Source: Nitrospira sp.
Lineage (GTDB): Bacteria > Nitrospirota > Nitrospiria > Nitrospirales > Nitrospiraceae
Assembly: GCA_037045225.1 (NCBI GenBank)
Contig: JBAOHZ010000009.1
Coordinates: 372,001 to 436,000, forward strand
Length of the DNA stretch: 64,000 nucleotides
Direction: 5' to 3'
A model generated the notes under the pieces. It was not told the origin of the DNA and made no database searches. It saw nothing but the letters and a program-made list of their open reading frames with translations. Positions within the stretch are counted from its first letter, which is position 1, and each line of letters starts with the position of its first letter. The position numbers were made by a program, and so were the translations under genes. Positions 43,702 to 53,071 of the stretch are shown one piece after another.

Positions 43702-44619
43702 TCAATTGCGTTGAGCCACCTGACGACTGACATAGCTCTTAGCAAAATCCAGATAGAGTTTGAGATCAAACGGCCGTTGGCGGATCAGACTTGAGAGACG
43801 CCTCCTAGCGATTGCACCCGAACCTTCCCGCCGCTCAAGATATGCCAGCTGTCGCTGTGTGGCATACAGTTGCGCCTGAACCAGTTCCATCACTTCAGCC
43901 CCTTGCGACTGTTCAAGGCCGTACTCCGCCACAATGATTTCGTATATCCTCACAAAATCTTCTACCAACCGACGCTGACTGGACATGAGGCTTCCTGCTC
44001 TCCACCGATACTGGCCTAGCGGCTCAGCCAGGTAGCCCACTTCATAGCCACGCAAGACCACTCCGAGCCAATGTAAGTAATCCTGAGCAACCGGTAAGCG
44101 CAAATCAAACATCCCCGCATCGTCAAACGCGGTGCGACGCTCCAGTACGGTCAATGTCTGGATATGAGAGCGCAATAACAGCTCTCTGATACAGAGCCCC
44201 TGCGGAACAGGTCTGTTAGTCTCGTAATTAAACCGAGTATGCAGCACCTTATTCTGTTCATCGATCACCGACACCTCTGTATGGAGAAAACCACAGGCAG
44301 GATGGTCATCCATATACTCGACCTGACGAGATAGCTTGTCAGCAATCCACAGGTCATCGGCATCTAAATAAGCGATAAACTCGCCGCTGGCGATTGAGAG
44401 GGCAACATTTCGTGCGGCTGATGCGCCCTGGTTAGACTGATACACGTAGCGGATCGTTTTGCCGTAGACCGCCACCACTTGTTGCGTGTCGTCAGTGGAC
44501 CCATCATCGACCACGATGATTTCGAAATCACGGTATGCCTGCCTCAACGCCGAGTCGATCGTCTGCCCAAGAAACCGCGCACAATTGTATGTCGGAATCA
44601 CGACGGATACACGAGGCAT
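43702..44619 (-). CDS. GT2 glycosyltransferase
   Basis: A 305-residue soluble GT-A enzyme. MPRVSVVIPTYNCARFLGQ, the IIVVDDGSTDDTQ motif and FIAYLDADDLWIADKL (with the DxD metal-binding motif) are all intact. The C-terminal part is helical and likely contacts the membrane or acceptor. It would transfer one sugar to a lipid-linked intermediate. Confidence 0.86.
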   Translation of the reverse strand: MPRVSVVIPTYNCARFLGQTIDSALRQAYRDFEIIVVDDGSTDDTQQVVAVYGKTIRYVYQSNQGASAARNVALSIASGEFIAYLDADDLWIADKLSRQVEYMDDHPACGFLHTEVSVIDEQNKVLHTRFNYETNRPVPQGLCIRELLLRSHIQTLTVLERRTAFDDAGMFDLRLPVAQDYLHWLGVVLRGYEVGYLAEPLGQYRWRAGSLMSSQRRLVEDFVRIYEIIVAEYGLEQSQGAEVMELVQAQLYATQRQLAYLERREGSGAIARRRLSSLIRQRPFDLKLYLDFAKSYVSRQVAQRN

Positions 44620-44646
44620 GTGAAGGCGATACCCAGAATAAGCGAC

Positions 44647-45885
44647 CTATGTAACCTTGTCGGACAGCCGCGGTCGCAAAGCTGTCAGTGTCTTCTCTGT
44701 CGCCGTCTCCCAAGAAAACCATTCAGCGGCGAGCTTGAAGGCACCAATCCGGAGGCGCTCGCGCAGATCCACGTGATCCATCACTTCAAGCAGGAGATTC
44801 GCCACGGCGGGATGATCTTTCGGTTCGCAGGTCAGCACGTTTTCCCCATGGACAAATGCCTTATCCATTAAAGGCCCTCGCGTCACAATGATGGGCAGTC
44901 CGTGCGCGACCATCGACGCGAAAGAGCTGTTATTTAGCTGAACCCCTTCAAGAAAAGGCAGCACACATACGTCTGATGCATGAAGAAACAGCGATGCTTC
45001 CTCCTCCTCAGACTTGAAGGCGCCGGTCCATGTTGTAACTCCGTCTATGCGCAGCTCCTTCGCAAGCGCCTGCATCTCATCGAAATAGGATGCACCACCT
45101 TCGACATCCAAGCCAACCTTCCCGCCAATGAACAGGAGACGGGCCTCAGGCCGTTGCGCAGATACGGCCGCAAAAGCCCGCAACAGTGTTTCAATGCCTT
45201 TAATCGGATAGAGATATCCGAAAAACGTGACAACAAACTCGGATGACGTCATGCCCAACCGTTTCCGGCCTCGAGCACGCGCCTCTCCTCCTGCATTCGA
45301 AGCAATGAACAAGTTCGGCGGCGGCGGAATCAATTCCACTTTCTTGCTGACAGGAGCCCACTCCTCGATCAACATCGTACGGTGACGCTCGCACAATGCA
45401 ATGACCACGTCACTATCGCGCAGCAATGTTCCTGAGCTATACGCCACATCCTTCGTACCAGCCCATCGAACCATCAGTTTTCTGAACAAACGCGAGACAT
45501 GACTCGTTTTAGATGGGTCGGCCCCCACGAACGCACTCTCATACCGGGAAACGAATGGTACATCTGGGAATAGCCTCTTAGAGAGCGTGGGCAGGAAGGT
45601 CACCATTGGATGAAACCTGTACATAAGGCCGATGTACATCAGAAAAATCGCATCCGGGGCACAGCACTTCAAAAAAGACCGAACCCGGGGCAGCTCTAGC
45701 CAACCCCATGTCCGCATGATGGGATGCACATGAATCCGAGGATCATTGGTACCGCCATTCCCGACCGACGTAAGCACATGCACTTCAATCTCGCGCTCAG
45801 CCAACTGTCGGCACAAATGATACGTATTCGTCGCTTCCCCCGCATGCATTGGAGGATACGCCGCTGAAATCACCAATACTTTCAT
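44647..45885 (-). CDS. GT4 glycosyltransferase
   Basis: A 412-residue GT-B enzyme starting MKVLVISAAYPPMHAGEA. The donor domain has FFGYLYPIKGIETLLRAF, LLFIGGKVGLDVEGG and LPFLEGVQLNNSSFASMVAHGLPII, where the second motif deviates from the common E-x7-E pattern. ATG 45885 was selected because family members begin at this strand; the open frame continues to 45918. It lies 40 bases downstream of the epimerase gene. Confidence 0.82.
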   Translation of the reverse strand: MKVLVISAAYPPMHAGEATNTYHLCRQLAEREIEVHVLTSVGNGGTNDPRIHVHPIMRTWGWLELPRVRSFLKCCAPDAIFLMYIGLMYRFHPMVTFLPTLSKRLFPDVPFVSRYESAFVGADPSKTSHVSRLFRKLMVRWAGTKDVAYSSGTLLRDSDVVIALCERHRTMLIEEWAPVSKKVELIPPPPNLFIASNAGGEARARGRKRLGMTSSEFVVTFFGYLYPIKGIETLLRAFAAVSAQRPEARLLFIGGKVGLDVEGGASYFDEMQALAKELRIDGVTTWTGAFKSEEEEASLFLHASDVCVLPFLEGVQLNNSSFASMVAHGLPIIVTRGPLMDKAFVHGENVLTCEPKDHPAVANLLLEVMDHVDLRERLRIGAFKLAAEWFSWETATEKTLTALRPRLSDKVT

Positions 45886-45925
45886 TTCGTACGCATCGTC
45901 TCGGTGGCTTCGCAGCACAAACCCG

Positions 45926-46996
45926 TTACACCGCCGAATTGACCGCAGCCGTCCGCTTTACCCACGACTGGTGAATTTCCTCAAAGATATGCTTCAACGA
46001 TTTCGTAATGCCCCAGCCAGGGTAGTGTGTGGTCATCTTATTGAGATTGCTGATGTAGCAGATATGATCGCCTTCGCGATTCTTGTCGACATACTCATAC
46101 AGCATCTTTTTACCCGAAATAGCCTCAATCATGTCGAACGCCTCATAAATGGAACAGCTGTTTCCTCGTCCGCCGCCGAGATTGTAGACCTCGCCGCTTC
46201 GTGGATTCTCGATGAAGGCGTGAATGAATCGTGCGACATCAAGGGAATGAATATTGTCTCGAACCTGTTTCCCTTTATAGCCGAAGATGCTGTACTTCTT
46301 GCCCTCTAAATTGCATTTGACGAGGTAGCTCAAAAAGCCATGTAACTCAACGCCAGAATGATTCGGGCCGGTGAGACAACCTCCCCGCAAACAGCAGGTC
46401 TTCATGCTGAAATAGCGCCCATACTCCTGCACCATGACATCCGCGGCCACTTTCGAGGCACCGAAAAGCGAATGTTTCGACTGATCGATACGCATCTGCT
46501 CCGTGATTCCATCGAAATCGTTGGGCGACGCATAGTCCCAACGTTTGGCTTGCTCTACGAGAGACAATTCATTCGGCGCGTCGCCGTACACTTTATTTGT
46601 GGACATGTGCACAAATACTGCGTCTGGAGCGTGCAACCTGGTCGCCTCGAGGAGATTCAACGTACCCACCGCATTGGTATCGAAATCATCGAATGGTATC
46701 TTGGCTGCGAGGTCATGTGAAGGCTGTGCTGCCGTATGCACAATCACACTCGGCTTGAGCTCCTGAATGAGCGCTAATGCGCCCTTGCGATCTCGGATAT
46801 CGAGCTCGTGGTGGCGGAACTGCTTCAGATCAGCCTGCAACCGACGTTGATTCCAACGCGTGTCCCCTTGTGGTCCAAAAAACGTGGCTCGAGTGTTGTT
46901 ATCGACGCCATGGATAGACCATCCGTGACCATGAAAGTACGCGCACACCTCAGAGCCGATGAGACCAGAAGACCCGGTGACGAGCATTCGCTTCAT
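45926..46996 (-). CDS. Extended SDR, CDP-paratose/tyvelose 2-epimerase-like
   Basis: A 356-residue NAD-dependent sugar epimerase. GSSGLIGSEV (8-17) binds the cofactor. VHMSTNKVYGDAPN and the long insertion around RWDYASPNDFDGITEQMRIDQSKHSLFGASKVAADVMVQEYG are characteristic of RfbE-like CDP-sugar 2-epimerases; the catalytic Tyr is replaced by Phe in LFGASK at the usual YxxxK place, as far as can be judged by eye. LRGGCLTGPNHSGVELHGFL supports this family. With rfbF nearby it points to CDP-sugar chemistry, but the true substrate is unknown. Confidence 0.72.
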   Translation of the reverse strand: MKRMLVTGSSGLIGSEVCAYFHGHGWSIHGVDNNTRATFFGPQGDTRWNQRRLQADLKQFRHHELDIRDRKGALALIQELKPSVIVHTAAQPSHDLAAKIPFDDFDTNAVGTLNLLEATRLHAPDAVFVHMSTNKVYGDAPNELSLVEQAKRWDYASPNDFDGITEQMRIDQSKHSLFGASKVAADVMVQEYGRYFSMKTCCLRGGCLTGPNHSGVELHGFLSYLVKCNLEGKKYSIFGYKGKQVRDNIHSLDVARFIHAFIENPRSGEVYNLGGGRGNSCSIYEAFDMIEAISGKKMLYEYVDKNREGDHICYISNLNKMTTHYPGWGITKSLKHIFEEIHQSWVKRTAAVNSAV

Positions 46997-47868
46997 GATG
47001 TGCTTACTCCCTCCCTATTCTCAAATCACTGTGCCCTGCATCGATCGAGAACCCACCCTAGCAGTTGAGGGGCCTGCTCGTTCCAGCGCAAACCATCGGC
47101 AGGGCAAAGATCTTCTTCCCATGATGGCCGCGATCAACCAAGAAATTTTTCGGTCGCAACAGTTACGCAGTCCCGCTCATCGAATCGGAACTTCTCCGCC
47201 TATTCTTGATCACAATGCTTAAGCATTCAAGTTCATTGTCATTATCGATATCCACATTTGCCCAATACCATCGGCCCCCTTCTCACTGCAACGCTTTCCC
47301 CATCTGGCATTCTGTTTCTCCAAGGTGGATAGAGCAGGGATCGAGGCAGCCGAGCGCAAGCGTTACTGCTACGCCAAGCAGCGCGATATCACCCACCACC
47401 CAAGCTATCGCACACCGCCACACATGGCCGATCTTCTTTCGTGGCGGCACGGATATTCCATTTGCGCCATGAGTGACGCGAAACTAGCCAGCCTACGACA
47501 TTGGGTCATCGCCTGAGGTCAGGCACGAGTCCCAAAGAACGCCTACCCCTTATACATGTGCAATCCAGGCATAGTGCCAATATCAATTTACTCGAATCCT
47601 GACGGGGTCATTCAACATATACGGGGAGATCCTGAACCTAGGCACATCCTCAAATAGTAAACGGAACGTCTCTACCCAGACCCAACAGATAGGCAATTTC
47701 AGAGGATTATCGCTTGCTTGTCGACAGAACAAGCTCGATAACTGAAACAGGCATGAGCCGAGACTCTCAGCCTGATACACGGGCTCACAACTGTCGCCAG
47801 AAAATGCTCAGGTTCGGACTATCCGGACTCCCAGAAGAATTCAGAAGCACAGAGACTCCACTCACAGG
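46997..47868. other. 872-base region without a recognisable gene
   Basis: No reading frame with a good start signal or family resemblance was found on either strand. The part up to about 47200 and the part after 47540 are AT-richer, while 47330-47510 is mosaic. It separates the 2-epimerase-like gene from the oxygenase gene and may hold a promoter for the former, or remnants of a lost gene. No terminator or repeat was identified. Confidence 0.35.
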
Positions 47869-48810
47869 CTACTTGGCATCCTCTGTACCTACCCGGTGCC
47901 GATAAACAAGGTCACCATCAGCAGAAGTCCCGTCGTCATACAGAGCGACCAACTCTTCCGGCAAGTGCGAAAAGTCTGTCCCCCGCAAATAGTCCCGCAT
48001 TGTGGTCCCTGTACATTCTTCATCCACCTTCGGGGCGCCCCTCTTTCCTCGCACATCGTCTTCATGAACGACTCTGAAATCAATGCTGAACCTTGTCTTT
48101 CCTGAAGTATTGGGAACACTCGAGTGCATCTGTGCCCCTGAAAAAAAGACAATCCCTCCGGCCGGAACGATGAGACGGATCTGGGGATCAAGTTCAAGCG
48201 GCTCGGTCGGCTTAGGAAGAGGGCGAGGATCCTCCTTCAAAAACTTTGCAACATGAGCGCCGCGATTCTGCTGATTCCATTGATAGTAATTGTACCCGTT
48301 TGAGCTATTCTTGACGGGGCGATTCCAATACTGCGGATGGAAAGCCATCGCATTGTCGGACTGAATATCATAAATTGGAATCCACCAATTTATCTGGCAG
48401 GGCGGAGCAGAATACCAAGTATCCCGATGCGGATGCCAGGCATAGGCAATACCGGTCGTCAGGTAATTATCACTCGTGGAGCTGCGCATTTTCGGAACAT
48501 CAAAGTACGTCTTCTCAAGGTCACACCCCATTTCCAAGAAAATGTTCTGAATCAGACGCTTCGACTCAGGATGGTGAATGAACCCTGGCTTTAACTTCAA
48601 CAAGGTGTCTGCGTACTGATCTATGGACATGTGGTATTGAGCCGTTTCCGGATCAAGCGGTGCAAACGCTTCCTGAATCAACGTACGGGCAAATCTGATC
48701 AGCGCCAGTGTGCTCGGGCGCGGGGTATACACCAAGAGCTGCCCATCAAACAACAGTTGGCGTCGTTGTTCATCGGAGACAGGAGAATCGTAATAAATGG
48801 TATTGTTCAT
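47869..48810 (-). CDS. PhyH-like Fe(II)/2-oxoglutarate oxygenase
   Basis: A 313-residue protein with the phytanoyl-CoA dioxygenase-like double-stranded beta helix. The iron-binding facial triad appears as HPHRDTWY (His-x-Asp) and the distal His in FFSGAQMHSSVPN. A downstream TRFSIDFRV provides the Arg that would bind 2-oxoglutarate. Related oxygenases hydroxylate or epimerise sugars and small molecules. It ends the sugar-modification module and its start lies 12 bases after the DUF4910 gene. The substrate is unknown. Confidence 0.72.
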   Translation of the reverse strand: MNNTIYYDSPVSDEQRRQLLFDGQLLVYTPRPSTLALIRFARTLIQEAFAPLDPETAQYHMSIDQYADTLLKLKPGFIHHPESKRLIQNIFLEMGCDLEKTYFDVPKMRSSTSDNYLTTGIAYAWHPHRDTWYSAPPCQINWWIPIYDIQSDNAMAFHPQYWNRPVKNSSNGYNYYQWNQQNRGAHVAKFLKEDPRPLPKPTEPLELDPQIRLIVPAGGIVFFSGAQMHSSVPNTSGKTRFSIDFRVVHEDDVRGKRGAPKVDEECTGTTMRDYLRGTDFSHLPEELVALYDDGTSADGDLVYRHRVGTEDAK

Positions 48811-48822
48811 GTTCTCCTCACA

Positions 48823-50151
48823 TCAGACGTGATCGGACTCCCCACATTCCTTCAACAATCCGACTTTCAACAGGGCTTCCACCGCGGCATGAACTCGATG
48901 AAACGGGACCTCAGCACGCTCGGCAATATCGAGCACAGTATGCTGCCCATCTGAGAGATTTAACACCCACAGAAGCACCAACTCCTTGAATTGCTTATCT
49001 TGCTGCCCGGCGATGGCCCGATATAACCCGCGGCGTCCCAGCTGAGGCTCGCACTTAGGATTTTGATTCTGATAAGTCCGATTACATTCCAGCAAGTCGA
49101 AGAGCTCGATGCAGCGAGTATAGGAATGAGCCAGGGATTCGGGCTTCACAAAGTCTAGGTTGTCCGCAGAGGAGTGATACTCTGGATATTCGCCATGGGG
49201 CGTCCTCATCAAACAGCCCACTGGCAGGTTAAAGCCAGGCGAGCAATACTGTCGTTCGTCATACCCGTATGGAAAGAAATCAATCAATGCGTGGGCGTCT
49301 CCCGAATGTTTGAGGATATGGACCATTGCACGATCAATTTCTGCCTGACCCTGACGGCTCCTTTTGTACGTAAGCCCGCCTTCATCACCGATCCCTGTCA
49401 GCACCAATCCGTGCTTAATGTGCGGAATGACATTCTCGTTCTTCGCCAGCCACGTGATGGAACCGATCGTCCCAGGAATAAACACAAACCGATAGGAGTA
49501 GCGGCGCGGACGAAGCGCCAGCGTCTGAGCCAGCATGACCGCTACAGCAATCCCAGAGAGATTGTCGTTACACAGCGATGGGTGACAGATATGAGATGAA
49601 ACAAGGACTTCATCAGAGGTCTGACCGGGTAAGTAACACTCACCATATGTGAGTGCGCCGGACTGAAGGCTGGAGTCGATTAATACGTCATACTCCTCAT
49701 CCACTAATCGTTCGAGATCCTTATGGGGAAGACAAAACCCCCAGTTTTCCTGGTAGTACGATGTACGGTAGGGAATCCACTCCGGATGATCCGGCAGGCT
49801 AAAAAGATGCGGCCGTAGTTCATCGAGTCGCATACGCCGCTGAATCGGCGTGCTATAACTCATAAGGTGTAAGTTGTTGACTTTGAAGTCAGCAATCCGT
49901 CCCCCATTCTTATCCTTGATACACGCATCTTTGACATTCCACTCCAAAGGAACGGTCCAATCAAAAACTTGCGCTCCGCTCGGCACCTCACACATCGTCA
50001 AGGGAATTCGCCGCTGAATTAAACGAAGCGTCTCACGCACCCCGTCACCAGTAATGCTCCGGCACAAGGGATACAACTCAGCCACAAAATCGTGCAACGA
50101 TCGCCCAACCTCAGAAGCGCCAGATACTTTGTCCCCCTCCACTGTGCTCAC
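48823..50151 (-). CDS. DUF4910 (M28-like aminopeptidase fold) protein with C-terminal winged helix
   Basis: A 442-residue protein. An N-terminal LYPLCRSITGDGVRETLRLI signature precedes the zinc-peptidase-like core (SSHICHPSLCNDNLSGIAVAVMLA with metal-ligand candidates His and Asp, then PEYHSSADNLDFV). The last ~80 residues form a winged-helix-like domain (LNLSDGQHTVLDIAERAEV). The GTG start at 50151 overlaps the rfbC stop by 4 bases (GTGA), favouring it over 50187. DUF4910 genes recur in surface-polysaccharide loci. Hydrolysis of a peptide or amide on a sugar is an inference. Confidence 0.78.
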   Translation of the reverse strand: MSTVEGDKVSGASEVGRSLHDFVAELYPLCRSITGDGVRETLRLIQRRIPLTMCEVPSGAQVFDWTVPLEWNVKDACIKDKNGGRIADFKVNNLHLMSYSTPIQRRMRLDELRPHLFSLPDHPEWIPYRTSYYQENWGFCLPHKDLERLVDEEYDVLIDSSLQSGALTYGECYLPGQTSDEVLVSSHICHPSLCNDNLSGIAVAVMLAQTLALRPRRYSYRFVFIPGTIGSITWLAKNENVIPHIKHGLVLTGIGDEGGLTYKRSRQGQAEIDRAMVHILKHSGDAHALIDFFPYGYDERQYCSPGFNLPVGCLMRTPHGEYPEYHSSADNLDFVKPESLAHSYTRCIELFDLLECNRTYQNQNPKCEPQLGRRGLYRAIAGQQDKQFKELVLLWVLNLSDGQHTVLDIAERAEVPFHRVHAAVEALLKVGLLKECGESDHV

Positions 50152-50696
50152 GAGTGTGGTCCTCGCTTGGGAGCAAACGTCGGCCAACTTCGATCCCTAT
50201 CCGACATGTGAGTGATAGACTCCGGCCATTCGATCCCGAATGCGGGATCATCCCATCGAAATCCACGCGCGGCATCTGGCACATGGTACGCCGACATATG
50301 ATAAAACACCTCTGCTGAATCTTGGAGCGTAATATAGCCGTGGGCGAATGTGGCAGGAATATAGAGCATCCGGCGATTCTCCGCGGACAACACCACCCCG
50401 ACAGACTGGCAATACGTGGGAGACGCGGGCCTCAAGTCTACCATGACATCGTAGATAGCCCCCCTGATACACTGAACAAGCTTGACCTCCTCGTACGGAG
50501 CTGCTTGGTAGTGCATACCGCGCATGGTTCCCTTGTAATGGCTCACCGAAAGGTTATGTTGAACCCAGGCAACCTGAATCCCTTTGGTCGCAGCCTCTTT
50601 CTGGCACCACGCTCGGGCAAACATTCCCCGCCCATCTTGCACCGGCTCGAGCTCAATGACAAACGCACCCTTCAGCAGAGTTTCAGTAAAAATCAT
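50148..50696 (-). CDS. rfbC: dTDP-4-dehydrorhamnose 3,5-epimerase-like cupin
   Basis: A 182-residue RmlC-type cupin. The start MIFTETLLKGAFVIELEPVQDGRGMFARAW, the catalytic His in GTMRGMHYQAAPYEEVKLVQC, the DLRPASPTY segment and FAHGYITLQDSAEVFYHMS (Tyr region) fit the family. ATG 50696 overlaps the methyltransferase stop (ATGA) and was chosen over the longer frame. No rmlA, rmlB or rmlD is present, and the gene is embedded in an rfbF-led CDP-sugar module. It may therefore act on a CDP- rather than dTDP-4-keto sugar. Confidence 0.82.
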   Translation of the reverse strand: MIFTETLLKGAFVIELEPVQDGRGMFARAWCQKEAATKGIQVAWVQHNLSVSHYKGTMRGMHYQAAPYEEVKLVQCIRGAIYDVMVDLRPASPTYCQSVGVVLSAENRRMLYIPATFAHGYITLQDSAEVFYHMSAYHVPDAARGFRWDDPAFGIEWPESITHMSDRDRSWPTFAPKRGPHS

Positions 50697-51928
50697 GGAT
50701 AGACCGTCACCTCTGGGATCGGGACCACAAACTTCCCTCCCCACTCACGAATAAACGCCATCTGCTGGATGACCTCATCCTTGAGATTCCACGGAAGAAT
50801 GAGCACATAGTCCGGGCGGGTCTGGCGAATCTGCTCTGGCGCGTAGATAGGAATATGTACTCCCGGCAGGAAATGACCTTGCTTGTGCGGACTCCGGTCA
50901 ACTGTATAGTCCATCAAATCTGTGCGCACGCCACAGTAGTTCAGTAACGTATTGCCTTTGGCCGGTGCTCCATACCCAACCACACGTTTCCCTTCTTGCT
51001 TAGCTGAAATCAAGAACGAGAGTAGTTTCCGCTTCGTCGCCTCAACCTTGGGCGAAAATGAGAGGTAGTGCTTCAATTCACCAAATCCGGCACGCTGTTC
51101 CTTCGCTTTAAGGTCTCTCGCTCGGGACTGGGTGGACTTTGATTCATCCTGATCGTGGCACGCGTAGATTCTGAGTGAACCACCGTGGGTTGGTAACTCC
51201 TCGACATCGAACAACTTCATGCCGTGACGCGCAAAAACTTGCTCCACTGCCAGGAAGGAAAAGTAGGAAAAGTGCTCATGGTAAATCGTGTCAAACTGAT
51301 TGGACTCCATGAGCTGAAGCAAATGAGGAAACTCCATGGTAATCAGGCCGGTTGGCTTTAGCAGTATCTTCAAACCCTTCACGAAATCGTTCAAGTCCGG
51401 TACATGCGCCAGCACGTTATTACCGATAATCAAATCGGCCGACCAGGCATCGTTCGTTAGGCCTAGCGCCGTCTTTTCGCCAAAGAAGGCCACCTTGGTA
51501 TTAATGCCATTCTTCTTTGCCACTTCAGCCACATTGGCAGCCGGCTCGACGCCAAGGACCGGAATTCCTCGCGCCACGAAGTTCTTCAGTAAGTATCCGT
51601 CATTACTTGCGATCTCAACTACTTTTGACTTCTCACTCAGATGGAACCGATCCGCAATCATGTCGACATAGGCCTTCGCATGTGCAAGCCACGAGTCAGA
51701 AAAGGATGAAAAGTACGCATAGTCGGAAAAGATATCATCCGGAGAGGAAAACTGCTCCAACTGCACAAGGAGACACTTTTCGCAGACATAGACATGTAAC
51801 GGGAAAAATGGCTCCATGCGGTTGCGTTGTTCGGGTTTAATATACGAATTGGCTAGCGGTGACATGCCCAGATCCACGAAGGTATGATTCAGCACCGCTC
51901 CGCATGATCGACACAATGATTGCCCCAT
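50693..51928 (-). CDS. Zinc-ribbon C-methyltransferase (NovU/TylC3/EvaC type)
   Basis: A 411-residue sugar C-methyltransferase. The N-terminal zinc-binding domain has CRSCG (about residues 6-10) and CEKC (about 49-52). The class I SAM domain shows VVEIASNDGYLLKNF and IIGNNVLAHVPDLNDF, with FDTIYHEHFSYFSF as the catalytic His/Tyr cluster. A C-terminal Rossmann-like domain (VVGYGAPAKGNTLLNY) completes the family architecture. Such enzymes methylate C3 or C5 of nucleotide-linked 4-keto sugars, producing branched-chain sugars. ATG 51928 was chosen to match family N-termini. Confidence 0.87.
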   Translation of the reverse strand: MGQSLCRSCGAVLNHTFVDLGMSPLANSYIKPEQRNRMEPFFPLHVYVCEKCLLVQLEQFSSPDDIFSDYAYFSSFSDSWLAHAKAYVDMIADRFHLSEKSKVVEIASNDGYLLKNFVARGIPVLGVEPAANVAEVAKKNGINTKVAFFGEKTALGLTNDAWSADLIIGNNVLAHVPDLNDFVKGLKILLKPTGLITMEFPHLLQLMESNQFDTIYHEHFSYFSFLAVEQVFARHGMKLFDVEELPTHGGSLRIYACHDQDESKSTQSRARDLKAKEQRAGFGELKHYLSFSPKVEATKRKLLSFLISAKQEGKRVVGYGAPAKGNTLLNYCGVRTDLMDYTVDRSPHKQGHFLPGVHIPIYAPEQIRQTRPDYVLILPWNLKDEVIQQMAFIREWGGKFVVPIPEVTVYP

Positions 51929-51978
51929 ATGAACCCCCTTCTTCACTACGGTTGCCTTACACCGCCATCTTGAAGAAC

Positions 51979-53061
51979 CTACGCTCCGGCAACGCCCTTG
52001 GCGCCTGTCCCGGCGCGCTCAGCCCACTCAAGATTGTCGGTGAGGTGCCCGTTCTCCCGAAGACGCTTCAGCGTCACTAACCGCATGAATTCGCCTGTTC
52101 TGAATTGAGGGTCCTGGAACTTCATTGCGGTCAAGCCATTTCGAAGATCCACTACCGCATTCGAAAGATCCACAGCCGGAAGAAATCCTTGAGCCATTTT
52201 CGTAAACTTATCAAAGTTTACGCGATAGGAGCGTTTATCAGGTTGGGCATCCTTATTAATCGAGACCTCCACGCCAGGGATCACCTCGGCCACCGCTGTT
52301 GCAAGATCCTTAACTTGATAGTTCCAGGTGTCGCTTCCTACGTTGAGGGTCAAACACGTTCCGCCCTCTCGATGATTTCGCTGCAAGGCCCAATCAATTG
52401 CACGTGCCATGTCTTTGACGTGAATGAGTGGCCGCCATGGTGTTCCATCACTCAAAATATTGATCCGTTTCGACGCCAATGCACCAGCGACAAAATCATT
52501 CAAGACAAGATCCAGTCGCACACGATCACTCATCCCACAGGCAGTGGAAAACCTGAGGCAGGTAGCCGTGAAGGTCTCCGACGCGAGAGACGCGAGGTCA
52601 CGCTCCGTCGCCACTTTTGACTTCGCATAGGCGGTAAGAGGATTCAGTTCGTCTTCCTCACGACGAGGCCCCCCTTCGGCAAACCCATACACACTACAAC
52701 TTGACGCAAAGACAAACTTCTTCACACCGGCACGCTTTGCTTTTTTCGCAAGATCGACGCTCGCTCGATGATTAATTGTCATCGTAACGTCTTCATATAA
52801 CGCCCCCATGGGATCATTGGAGATAGCACACAAATGAACTACCCCATCGACCCCATGAAGAATGTCCTCAGACACCTGTCGAATATCTCCAAAGTACTGC
52901 ACATCCGCCCGACTTTCAGGAAATCGCGGCGCACCTGTCAAGCAATGAGCGAAGTACCCCATGTCATACCCAATGAGCGTTGCTCCCGGATAGGATTCGC
53001 GTAAACGACGCAGCACTAATGGTCCCACATACCCCATATTGCCGGTGACCAAAATCTTCAT
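51979..53061 (-). CDS. NAD-dependent sugar epimerase/dehydratase (extended SDR)
   Basis: A 360-residue SDR. Cofactor motif GNMGYVG (7-13), FASSCSVYG (Ser region) and the catalytic YAKSK with Tyr and Lys are intact. It does not look like the CDP-glucose 4,6-dehydratase RfbG; it resembles SDR proteins that sit beside C-methyltransferases in branched-sugar loci and act as 4-ketoreductases or epimerases. It lies 51 bases after the methyltransferase start and 11 bases downstream of the FAD oxidase. Its substrate is unknown. Confidence 0.75.
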   Translation of the reverse strand: MKILVTGNMGYVGPLVLRRLRESYPGATLIGYDMGYFAHCLTGAPRFPESRADVQYFGDIRQVSEDILHGVDGVVHLCAISNDPMGALYEDVTMTINHRASVDLAKKAKRAGVKKFVFASSCSVYGFAEGGPRREEDELNPLTAYAKSKVATERDLASLASETFTATCLRFSTACGMSDRVRLDLVLNDFVAGALASKRINILSDGTPWRPLIHVKDMARAIDWALQRNHREGGTCLTLNVGSDTWNYQVKDLATAVAEVIPGVEVSINKDAQPDKRSYRVNFDKFTKMAQGFLPAVDLSNAVVDLRNGLTAMKFQDPQFRTGEFMRLVTLKRLRENGHLTDNLEWAERAGTGAKGVAGA

Positions 53062-53071
53062 TGGTACTCCC

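Noticed and set aside
47280..47400. A 38-residue hydrophobic minus-strand peptide with a lipobox-like GCLDPC.
   Set aside because: It needs a GTG start without a ribosome-binding site, and nothing downstream supports a lipoprotein gene.
47206..47516. Overlapping plus-strand open frames of about 60-90 codons.
   Set aside because: No ribosome-binding site, no recognisable family, and compositionally odd peptides; they look like chance frames in a noncoding region.
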